Position numbers and translations under genes: made by a program. A DNA stretch of 64,000 bases from Amycolatopsis sp. CA-128772. GTDB lineage: Bacteria > Actinomycetota > Actinomycetes > Mycobacteriales > Pseudonocardiaceae. The stretch spans positions 62,001 through 126,000 of the forward strand of contig NZ_PPHG01000075.1 in assembly GCF_002904295.1 (NCBI RefSeq), given 5' to 3'. This document shows positions 40,580 through 47,670 of this stretch, piece after piece. Numbering within the stretch: position 1 is the stretch's first letter; every line of letters starts with the position of its first letter. Below the pieces are notes generated by a model. That model did no database searches. It was not told the origin of the DNA and saw only the letters and a program-made list of their open reading frames with translations.

Positions 40580-41968
40580 GTGACTGCGATCCAGGAACCT
40601 GTGACGCCTGCCGCCGCCTTCGACCAGCCCTACGAGTACGCCCGCGCCGAGCTGGTGGAACCCGACTGGCGCCGCTTTCCTGGCTGGCACGACGTGACCG
40701 AAGCCGAGTGGCGTGACGCGCAGTGGCAGCGGGTGCACTGCGTCCGCAACGCCAAGCAGCTGCGCGCCCTGATGGGCGACCTGCTGGAGGAACGCTTCTA
40801 CGACGACCTGCTCGCCGACCAGCGCGAGCTGGCGACGATGTCGATGCTGCTGCCCCCGCAGATGCTCAACACGATGGCCCCGACGGCCGGCACCGACCCG
40901 GCCAAGGTCACCGAGGCGTTCTACGCCGACCCGATCCGCCGCTACATGCTCCCGGTGAAGAGCGACCGCGACGCTCAGTGGCCGAGCCACCCGCACTCCG
41001 AGCGCGACTCGCTGCACGAGGCGGAGATGTGGGTGGTGGAGGGCCTGACCCACCGCTACCCGACCAAGGTGCTGGCCGAGATGATCTCGACCTGTCCCCA
41101 GTACTGCGGCCACTGCACCCGCATGGACCTGGTCGGCAACTCCACGGAGACGGTCGAAAAGCACAAGCTGACCCTCAAGCCGGTCGACCGCCAGGACGCG
41201 ATGATCGCGTACCTGAAGAAAACCCCGGGCGTCCGCGACGTGGTGGTCTCGGGCGGCGACGTGGCCAACGTCCCGTGGCCGCAGCTGGAGTCGTTCCTGA
41301 TGCGCCTGATGGACATCGACACGGTCCGCGACATCCGCCTGGCGACGAAGGCCCTGGCGGCGCTGCCGCAGCACTGGCTCCAGCCGAAGGTCGTCGAGGG
41401 CCTCGAGCGCGTCGCGGTCACGGCCCAGCGCCGCGGCGTCAACCTGGCGATCCACACGCACGTCAACCACGCCCAGTCGGTGACGCCGTTGGTGGCGGAG
41501 GCGGCGCAGACGGCGTTGAACGTGGGCGTCCGCGACGTGCGCAACCAGGGCGTCCTGATGCGGGGCGTCAACGCCACCCCGGCGGCGCTGCTGGACCTTT
41601 GCTTTGCCCTGCAAGGGGAAGCGAACATCCTGCCGTACTACTTCTACATGTGCGACATGATCCCGAACGCGGAGCACTGGCGGGTTTCGGTGTGGGAGGC
41701 CCAGGAGCTGCAGCACGCGATCATGGGGTACCTGCCGGGCTACGCGACCCCGCGCATCGTGTGCGACGTGCCGTATGTCGGGAAGCGGTGGGTGCACCAG
41801 CTGGCGGAGTACGACCGGGAGCTGGGGATCTCGTACTGGACGAAGAACTACCGGACGGGGATCGAGCTGGAGGACCCGGAGGCGTTGCAGCGCCGGTATC
41901 CGTACTACGACCCGATTTCGACGCTGCCGGAGGCCGGGCGGACCTGGTGGAACAACCAGCCCCGCTGA
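40580..41968 (+). CDS. kamA: Lysine 2,3-aminomutase-type radical SAM enzyme
   Basis: A 462-residue radical SAM aminomutase of the KamA family. The [4Fe-4S]/SAM motif is STCPQYCGHCTRMD (CxxxCxxC) at ~170-183. VVVSGGDVANVPWPQLESFLMRLMDID and the RLATKALAALPQHWL region complete the partial TIM barrel. The PLP-binding Lys should lie in the C-terminal half; GYLPGYATPRIVCDVPYVGKRWV looks like the candidate region. KamA makes beta-lysine; the closely related glutamate 2,3-aminomutases cannot be excluded. GTG 40580 has TAGGAG 5 nt upstream. A strong terminator follows. Confidence 0.88.
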   Translation: MTAIQEPVTPAAAFDQPYEYARAELVEPDWRRFPGWHDVTEAEWRDAQWQRVHCVRNAKQLRALMGDLLEERFYDDLLADQRELATMSMLLPPQMLNTMAPTAGTDPAKVTEAFYADPIRRYMLPVKSDRDAQWPSHPHSERDSLHEAEMWVVEGLTHRYPTKVLAEMISTCPQYCGHCTRMDLVGNSTETVEKHKLTLKPVDRQDAMIAYLKKTPGVRDVVVSGGDVANVPWPQLESFLMRLMDIDTVRDIRLATKALAALPQHWLQPKVVEGLERVAVTAQRRGVNLAIHTHVNHAQSVTPLVAEAAQTALNVGVRDVRNQGVLMRGVNATPAALLDLCFALQGEANILPYYFYMCDMIPNAEHWRVSVWEAQELQHAIMGYLPGYATPRIVCDVPYVGKRWVHQLAEYDRELGISYWTKNYRTGIELEDPEALQRRYPYYDPISTLPEAGRTWWNNQPR

Positions 41969-41977
41969 CGCCTCGGC

Positions 41978-42028
41978 AGGAAACAGCCGAGGGGGTGCCG
42001 TTCCACGGCACCCCCTCGGCTGTTTCCT
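41978..42028. terminator. Strong 23-bp hairpin terminator after kamA
   Basis: A 23-bp arm beginning AGGAAACAGCCGAGGGGG (41978-42000) pairs perfectly with its reverse complement (42006-42028) across the 5-nt loop TTCCA, followed by TT. It lies between convergent kamA and the small secreted-protein gene, and would work in both directions. Confidence 0.9.
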
Positions 42029-42032
42029 TTCG

Positions 42033-42314
42033 TCAGCGACCCAAGCCGCCATCAGCGTGGGTGTCGGCTGCGCAGTCGCGGGGGGACTCGCCCGTGTTGG
42101 CGACGTCGTGCAGGGGGACCTGGACGATGAGGATGTTGAAGGTGTTGTCGCAGAAGCCAACCGCGCCGTCGACGTTGTGCAATGCCTCGGTGCCGCCCAG
42201 GTTCAGCAGGCCGACGCTGTCGTCGGTGGGGTAGCTGTCCGCGGCGGCGACACCACCCGCCGAGAACGCGCCGGCCGCCAGGGCAGCCGTGACCAAACCG
42301 ATTTTCCGCAACAT
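42033..42314 (-). CDS. Small secreted protein, unknown function
   Basis: A 93-residue exported protein with a clear signal peptide (MLRKIGLVTAALAAGAFSAGGVAAADS, cleavage after ~AAA). The mature part has two cysteines (GFCDNTF and RDCAAD) and a hydrophobic ILIVQVPLHDVANTG stretch. That stretch is loosely reminiscent of chaplin/rodlin-type surface proteins, but there is no real match. AGGAG precedes ATG 42314. The kamA terminator is immediately downstream. Confidence 0.7.
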   Translation of the reverse strand: MLRKIGLVTAALAAGAFSAGGVAAADSYPTDDSVGLLNLGGTEALHNVDGAVGFCDNTFNILIVQVPLHDVANTGESPRDCAADTHADGGLGR

Positions 42315-42369
42315 ACCGGGAGACTCCTGAAAACGAGGGAATGGAGGGTAGCCGCGGGTACCTCGCCGC

Positions 42370-42400
42370 GCGCGAGCAGAAAATACTGTGCGGCTCGCGC
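42370..42400. terminator. 8-bp hairpin downstream of the secreted-protein operon
   Basis: GCGCGAGC (42370-42377) pairs with GCTCGCGC (42393-42400) across a 15-nt loop. It lies 75 bp after the stop of the minus-strand gene at 42475 and may terminate that operon. Confidence 0.5.
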
Positions 42401-42474
42401 CCGTCGCCACCGGACGACGCCATCGGGTGAGGGCCACGGCGCCCTGACCACGTGGTGGTTGCCTCGTTCGGAGG

Positions 42475-43110
42475 TCAGCCGCTGGTGCCCGGTGGGCGGG
42501 TGCACGCCGCCAGGACCGTGCCGCCCATCTTGATCCGCAGCTGGGTCGTCGTGGCCTCGCCGAACAGCTGGCCGGTCGGGACCAGGGGTGGCGGTCCCGG
42601 GCAGAGGCTCGTGCCGTTGTCGCTGCGGTAGATGCCCAGCCCCGCGACCGTCGTGCCGGTGGGTGCGAACACGAAGAACGCGTCGCCCGTTCCCACGCTG
42701 AACTGGACGCCCGGTGAGCTCACCGCCGCCGAACCGGCCAGGACCGTGAGGATCGGCCGCTCGGTGGGCGGGGTGGTCGTGAAGTCCACCAGGGACACCG
42801 AACGGTTGCCGCCGCCGTTCGGGGTTTCCAGGAACAGGACGTGGTTGTGGGTGCCGATGAACATATACCTCGACACGCCGAGCGTCTGGTGGAACACCGT
42901 TCCCGTCGGGCCGGCGGCGGCCAGCCCCGCGGCGGTCCTGGTGACGGTCCGGTCGCCCATCGTCGTGGTCGGTGCCGAGGACCAGGCGAGCGCCGCGCTG
43001 TTGTTGAACAGGCCGTTGGAGATCGTGATCGGGTTCGCGGCCGCCGCCGGCGTCCCCGCCGCGAGCACGGCCGCCGCGACCGCGGCCAGCACCCTCCTCG
43101 CCCGGCTCAC
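42475..43110 (-). CDS. Secreted protein of unknown function
   Basis: A 211-residue protein with a signal peptide (RARRVLAAVAAAVLAAGTPAAAANP, cleavage near residue 24). The mature part is rich in Thr, Gly and short strands (GTGDAFFVFAPTGTTVAGLGIY, YMFIGTHNHVLFLETPNGGGNR) and looks all-beta, perhaps a single beta-propeller or jelly-roll-like domain. No catalytic motif was recognised. GTG 43110 overlaps the stop of the G1 peptidase gene (GTGA), so both secreted proteins are made from one transcript. Confidence 0.75.
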   Translation of the reverse strand: MSRARRVLAAVAAAVLAAGTPAAAANPITISNGLFNNSAALAWSSAPTTTMGDRTVTRTAAGLAAAGPTGTVFHQTLGVSRYMFIGTHNHVLFLETPNGGGNRSVSLVDFTTTPPTERPILTVLAGSAAVSSPGVQFSVGTGDAFFVFAPTGTTVAGLGIYRSDNGTSLCPGPPPLVPTGQLFGEATTTQLRIKMGGTVLAACTRPPGTSG

Positions 43111-43937
43111 CGGTGCGCCCAGGTGACCGCGAAGTTCTGGCCGTTCGTGCTGGTGGCGCCGGTGGTGGCGTACGTGGTGGTCGTGTCCTGCTCCTGGATC
43201 CTGGTCCGTTGCCAGGTCGAGCTGGAGGTCATCGATCCGCCGTGGCCCGCGTCGTCGGAGGCGACCGCGTTGTTCATCAGGGCCCGGCCGTAGTCGGCCA
43301 GCGGGAAGAAGTCGCCGGTCCCGAACCGGCCCACGTCCTCGACGACCCACTCGGCGCTGCTGCGTGAGCAGACGAGGGTGGCCGCGCACGTCTGGGTGGT
43401 GGTGAAACTCGTGTGCTGGGTGGCGTCGGCGACGGTGATCGTGTACTGCGCGGTGGCCGCGTTGTACGTGACGTCCGCGCTCACGGCGTCGCCGGCGTTG
43501 ATGGTCAGGACCGGCTGGATCGCGTTGGTCGGGAACATTTCCCACCACAGCTGGTACACCGGGGTGCCGTTGACGCACCGGGCCGAGCTGCCACCCTGCT
43601 CGACCGTGCCGTTGGTCCACCCGTCGAACCCGACCCAGAACACCGCCCAGGCGTCCGACGCCGGGCAGGTGACCGGCCGCTGCGTCCACGAACCATGCAC
43701 GTGGGTGAACGTGGCCGCGGGTGAGGACAACGAGGTGATGGCGTAGCCCGCCCAGTTCCGCGAGGTCGCGTTGACCAGCGGACCGGCGACCGCGGGCGAG
43801 GCACCGGTGTGCTGGGCCGGGCCGCCGGCGTACCCGATGGGTGCGCTCGCGGCACCGGCGGGCGCCGCGGCCCCGGCGCTGGACACGACCGCCGCCGCCA
43901 CGAGGGCGGTCAGCGGCAGGAGCCGTCGAAGTTTCAT
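43107..43937 (-). CDS. Secreted G1-family glutamic endopeptidase (eqolisin)
   Basis: A 276-residue exported peptidase. The signal peptide (MKLRRLLPLTALVAAAVVSSAGAAAPAGA) is followed by a peptidase G1 domain: SRNWAGYAI, FWVGFDGWTNGTVEQGGSS (catalytic Gln), YQLWWEMFP and SRSSAEWVVEDVG (catalytic Glu). Eqolisins use a Gln/Glu dyad and work at acidic pH; they are best known in fungi but also occur in actinomycetes. It is coupled to the following secreted protein of unknown function. Confidence 0.9.
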   Translation of the reverse strand: MKLRRLLPLTALVAAAVVSSAGAAAPAGAASAPIGYAGGPAQHTGASPAVAGPLVNATSRNWAGYAITSLSSPAATFTHVHGSWTQRPVTCPASDAWAVFWVGFDGWTNGTVEQGGSSARCVNGTPVYQLWWEMFPTNAIQPVLTINAGDAVSADVTYNAATAQYTITVADATQHTSFTTTQTCAATLVCSRSSAEWVVEDVGRFGTGDFFPLADYGRALMNNAVASDDAGHGGSMTSSSTWQRTRIQEQDTTTTYATTGATSTNGQNFAVTWAHR

Positions 43938-44043
43938 GCGAGTCCCTGTCTGCGAAGATCGGCGCCGGCATCGGCAGCCGGGCCCGCGCCGACTCTGGCA
44001 ACCGGCGCTGAAACGCCCCTGATGCGGCGCTGAAAACCGGTGG

Positions 44044-44805
44044 TCAGCCCGCCAGCAGCCGGACGGCGAGCGAGGGCACCTCGAGGGCCGGGTCCTGCCG
44101 GAGGATCGCGGTCTCCAGCTCCCGCAGCCGCTGGTGGGGATCGATGCCCAAGTGGTCGGCCAGCGCCGTGCGCAGCCTGCGGTACACCGACAGCGCGTCG
44201 GCCTGCCGGCCGGTGCGGTACAGCGCGAACATCAGCTGCGCGTGCACCTGCTCGTCGAACGGGCGCGCGCGGGCCAGCCGGTCCAGGTCCGGTTCGAGCT
44301 GGGCGTGCTCACCGAGGGCCAGCCGGGCGCGGATCAGCGCCAGCTCGGCCCGGGTGCGCAACCGCTCCAGCCCGGCGGCCTGCTCGTCGAGCCAGGCCAC
44401 CCCTCCGACGTCGACCAGCGAGCGGTCCCGCCACAGGGCCAGCGCGGCCCGCAGGGTCGCAGCGCTCTGCGCCGGGTCGTCGGCGCGTTCGCCGCGCTCG
44501 ACCAGGCGCCGCGCCTCGGCCACGTCCGTGGGGCCGGCGGTGAGCAGGTAGCCGGGTGGCCGGGCGAGGATCGCGGTCCGGTCGCCGAGCAGGCGCCGTA
44601 GGGCGGACACGTGGCTCTGCAAGGTGTTCAGGGACACCCTGCGCGCTTCGTCGCCCCACGCCGCTTCGATGAGCCGGCCGGTGCCGACGATCCCTTCGCC
44701 GTGCAGGGCGAGGACCGCGAGCACCGCTTTCCGCCGTGGACCCGGAATCGGCACCGGCACGCCGCCGGCGACGACGTCGACCGGGCCGAGCAGTCTGACA
44801 CGCAC
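44044..44805 (-). CDS. SARP-family transcriptional activator
   Basis: A 253-residue regulator of the AfsR/SARP type. The OmpR-like winged helix spans ~5-95 (VRLLGPVDVVAGGVPVPIPGPRRKAVLAVLALH, SLNTLQSHVSALRRLLG, RPPGYLL), followed by a bacterial transcriptional activator domain to ~245 (FDEQVHAQLMFALYRTGRQADALSVYRRLRTALADHLGIDPHQRLRELE). SARPs activate antibiotic clusters by binding direct repeats near promoters. It is the likely cluster-situated activator of the adjacent NRPS/PKS genes, although direct repeats could not be assigned by eye. Confidence 0.92.
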   Translation of the reverse strand: MRVRLLGPVDVVAGGVPVPIPGPRRKAVLAVLALHGEGIVGTGRLIEAAWGDEARRVSLNTLQSHVSALRRLLGDRTAILARPPGYLLTAGPTDVAEARRLVERGERADDPAQSAATLRAALALWRDRSLVDVGGVAWLDEQAAGLERLRTRAELALIRARLALGEHAQLEPDLDRLARARPFDEQVHAQLMFALYRTGRQADALSVYRRLRTALADHLGIDPHQRLRELETAILRQDPALEVPSLAVRLLAG

Positions 44806-44884
44806 AGGGCCTCCCGTCCGTCGCGGGGACTGGCCGGTCCCCCGCGTCGGACGTTCCCATGATCGGTCGACAATCCGTCGACAG

Positions 44885-45676
44885 TCACGGGTTGTCGAGC
44901 GTCAACGCCGTGCAGCGGACTCCCCCGCCGCCCTTGCGCAGCTGCGTGGTGGCCAGCTCCACCACCGTCAGCCCCCGCTCACGCAGCTCCGCCGCCAGCT
45001 TCGGTGCGCCCGCCGTCATCGTCACCGTTGTTCCGTCGCTGACCAGGTTGAGCGCGAACTGCCCCGCCTCCGGCTCGCCCACCTCGATCAGCTCGCGGCC
45101 CGACCCGCGCAGGCGGGCGAGGCTCGGCTCGTCCAACGCCGCCGGGCAGTACGCCAGCAGGTCCCGGTTGATCACCGCCACCACCAGGTCCAGGTCGTAC
45201 CAGCGGGGGCCCGTCGTGCGCAGCGGCACGATCTCGTACCCGAGGAACTCCGCCACCAGGTCGTGCGCGCGGGGGTCCGTCCGCTGGCCGTAGCCCGCCA
45301 GGAGGAGGTCGCCGCACGCCAAGGCGTCGCCCTGGCCGCTGAAGGCGTAGTCGCTCTGGATCACCTCGAAGCCGTGGTCGGAGAACCACTCGCGGTGGTA
45401 CGGCGTCTCGGCCCGACGCTCCGGGGGCAGGTTCGCCAGCACCGCGCGGCGGCCGCGGACCACCGCCGCGTTGGCCGTGTACACCATGTCCGGGCACTCC
45501 GGGGCCGAAGGCAGGAGCTCGACCTTGCGGCCCGCCGCGAGGTGGGCCGCCACCAGGGCGTCGTGCTCGGCCGACGCCGCGGCCGGGTCCGGCTGGACCG
45601 CCGTGTCCATGTACGGGTTGATCACGTAGTCGACGCGGAAGTACCTGGCGTCGGACATCAGCAGGACCGTGTGCAC
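44885..45676 (-). CDS. DDAH/arginine deiminase-superfamily amidinohydrolase
   Basis: A 263-residue amidinotransferase-fold protein related to dimethylargininase. Substrate-loop-like segments are PDMVYTANAAVV (~62-73) and the catalytic Cys GGGVRCTALTLDN near the C-terminus. The usual catalytic His of the FHLD-type strand appears to be Asp here (RWYDLDLVVAV, ~155-165), so activity may be altered. It is third in an operon with an MFS exporter and a PPOX protein beside an NRPS/PKS cluster; it may modify an arginine-derived side chain, but that is inference. Confidence 0.82.
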   Translation of the reverse strand: MHTVLLMSDARYFRVDYVINPYMDTAVQPDPAAASAEHDALVAAHLAAGRKVELLPSAPECPDMVYTANAAVVRGRRAVLANLPPERRAETPYHREWFSDHGFEVIQSDYAFSGQGDALACGDLLLAGYGQRTDPRAHDLVAEFLGYEIVPLRTTGPRWYDLDLVVAVINRDLLAYCPAALDEPSLARLRGSGRELIEVGEPEAGQFALNLVSDGTTVTMTAGAPKLAAELRERGLTVVELATTQLRKGGGGVRCTALTLDNP

Positions 45677-45698
45677 GCCTGTCCTTCCGTGTGACCGG

Positions 45699-46166
45699 TC
45701 AGAAGGTGACCGGTACCCGCAGGTCGTGACCCGCGGGGTCGAGGGTGAAGTGCTCGGAAACCGTGGCGCGGTACAGGCGGTACACCGCCGCGCCTTCGAC
45801 GTCTTCGCGGTCCAGCGGGGGCACCCCGCGGGAAGCCGACGGGCCGTTGTACACCTCGATACCGGCCGCCAGGTCCTCGCCCGCGAGTTCCTCGCCGACG
45901 GCCTTCAGGAACACCGCGCGGCCCTGGTACACCGGCACCTGGGAATCGAAGATCACGATGCTCATCCCCGCGCGCACCGCCAGGTTCCGCGAGTGCGCCG
46001 TGTCCGTCTTCGACGCCCAGTAGAACTCGCGGTAGGTGTCCGCGGCGACGAAGTACACCGGCGACACCCACGGCGTGCCCGACTCGTCCGCCGTCCCCAG
46101 CGTCATGTACAGGTTGGTGTCGACCACTTTCTTCGCGACAGCGGTCAGTTCGGCAGTGCGGTCCAC
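45699..46166 (-). CDS. PPOX (pyridoxamine 5'-phosphate oxidase-like) protein
   Basis: A 155-residue flavin/F420-binding split-barrel protein: NLYMTLGTADESGTPWVSPVYFVAADTYREFYWASKTDTAHSRNLAVRAGMSIVIFD spans ~19-75, and VYQGRAVFLKAVGEEL follows. GTG 46166 is chosen because GGAAGGG lies 5 nt upstream; GTG 46190 overlaps the MFS stop and adds eight residues. It sits between the MFS exporter and the DDAH-like gene, beside the NRPS cluster, and could be a tailoring reductase or oxidase. Confidence 0.85.
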   Translation of the reverse strand: MDRTAELTAVAKKVVDTNLYMTLGTADESGTPWVSPVYFVAADTYREFYWASKTDTAHSRNLAVRAGMSIVIFDSQVPVYQGRAVFLKAVGEELAGEDLAAGIEVYNGPSASRGVPPLDREDVEGAAVYRLYRATVSEHFTLDPAGHDLRVPVTF

Positions 46167-46186
46167 GAGGTCCCTTCCGTTCGCCG

Positions 46187-47479
46187 TCACGCGGCGGCTT
46201 TCACGTCGGCCGGCGGGCCGGCCGGTTCCGCCCCGCGCTGCTGCTCGCGCACCGACCAGCGGCCGGTGAACAGCAGGCCGGCGCCGGCGACGAGGAACAG
46301 CGCGCCGAGCAAGAGCCACCCGGCCACGCCCCAGCCGCTGAGCAACGCGGTCAGCAGGCCGGGCGCGAGCATCATGGCAGTCCCCTCGCCCAGGCCGTAC
46401 ATGCCCTGGTACTCCCCGTGCGCGTCTTCCTTCGTCATCCCCACCGACAGGCCGTACCCACTGCCGAGGACGAACAACTCGCCCACCGTGTGCACCGCGG
46501 CCCCCGCGAACAGCAGCGCGATCACCACGACCCCGGTCCCGCCGTCGGTCGTCGCGTAGACCGCGCAGGACAGGGCGAGCACCACCCCGGACACCACCGC
46601 CAGCCGGCTCGCGCTCGGCACGGTCGCCGCGGCCTGGGTGAACCGGTTGAGCAGCAGCACGATCACGATGCCGTTGAACACCATCAGCGCGCCCATCGTC
46701 CACGGCGGCGCGTGCGTGTGCGTGGTGAGCCAGATCGGCAACCCCGAGTCGTAGACACCCCAGTTCAGCGCCAGCACCCCGCTCAGCGCGGTCAGCACCA
46801 GGAACGGCCGGTCGCGCAGCACCAGCACCTTGCGCGTGACCCGGCGCTCCCGCAGCGACTCCACGTGCGGGACCCGCAACAGCAGCAGTGCGAACGCCAG
46901 GTTCGTCCCGCCGCACAGCAGCACCATCACCAGGTAGGCCGGCTGGGTGTCGAAGAAGAGGATCACCCCGCCGATCAGGGAACCCACCACCGCGCCCGAT
47001 TCCTTCATGACGTGGGTGTTCGACAGCGCCTTCAGCCGGTCCGGCCCGGACGTCAGCCCCGAGATGACGGCGATGCGGATGCCCGGCGCCGCGCGCTCGA
47101 CCATCACCACCACGCACGTCACGAGCATGACCGCCCAGAACCCGTCGACCAGGGCCAGCGAGAGGATCGCCAGGCCGCGCACCAGGGTGAGGCCGAACAG
47201 CACCTCGCGCGGGCCGACCCGGTCGGCGAGGTAACCGAACGGCATCCCGGCCACCATGCCCACGACGCCCGCGGCGGTGATGCCGAACCCGAACTGCGCC
47301 GGTGAAAGGCCGATCGAACGCAGGTAGAACATCGCCCAGCACGCGTACCACGCGCCCTTGCCGACCGACAGCACCAGGGTCGCCACGTAGATCGGCCCGA
47401 TCGGCGCCCGCCAGAAGTCCGGCCGGGACCAGCCGGGCCTGCGCCGCCACCGGACCTGCTGCTCCTCGCGCGCGTCCAC
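46187..47479 (-). CDS. MFS exporter beside the NRPS/PKS cluster
   Basis: A 430-residue, 12-helix major facilitator. PIGPIYVATLVLSVGKGAWYACWAMFYLRSIG (~27-58), GYLADRVGPREVLFGLTLVRG (~82-102), the MKESGAVVGSLIGGVI motif-C-like helix (~160) and GYGLSVGMTKEDAHGEYQGMYGLGEGTAMMLAPGLL (~355-390) support this. GTG 47479 has AAGGGG 5 nt upstream, better placed than GTG 47485. It is divergent from the first NRPS gene and probably exports the cluster product or another metabolite. Confidence 0.88.
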   Translation of the reverse strand: MDAREEQQVRWRRRPGWSRPDFWRAPIGPIYVATLVLSVGKGAWYACWAMFYLRSIGLSPAQFGFGITAAGVVGMVAGMPFGYLADRVGPREVLFGLTLVRGLAILSLALVDGFWAVMLVTCVVVMVERAAPGIRIAVISGLTSGPDRLKALSNTHVMKESGAVVGSLIGGVILFFDTQPAYLVMVLLCGGTNLAFALLLLRVPHVESLRERRVTRKVLVLRDRPFLVLTALSGVLALNWGVYDSGLPIWLTTHTHAPPWTMGALMVFNGIVIVLLLNRFTQAAATVPSASRLAVVSGVVLALSCAVYATTDGGTGVVVIALLFAGAAVHTVGELFVLGSGYGLSVGMTKEDAHGEYQGMYGLGEGTAMMLAPGLLTALLSGWGVAGWLLLGALFLVAGAGLLFTGRWSVREQQRGAEPAGPPADVKAAA

Positions 47480-47670
47480 GTCCACCCCTTCTCGCGTGTG
47501 CGGTCCGGCCAGCCTGGTGCCGCCGCGGCCCCTTGGTCATCTCCGGGCGTGCTGGGTCCGGCATCTGCGGACCGGAACCCCGGTCCGCACTCCGGAAGAG
47601 GACCTCCACGACGGCCGGTCGAGAGGATCACCCCGGCGGGTGAAGAGCGTTCGGGGGAAGGAATCGTGCT
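47480..47670. promoter_or_regulatory. Divergent promoter region of the biosynthetic cluster
   Basis: This 191-bp gap separates the divergent MFS and first NRPS genes and should hold both promoters, the natural target of the nearby SARP. The sequence GGGGGAAGGAATCGTGCT before GTG 47671 contains the ribosome site (GGAAGGA). No clear operator or promoter consensus could be read. Confidence 0.4.
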
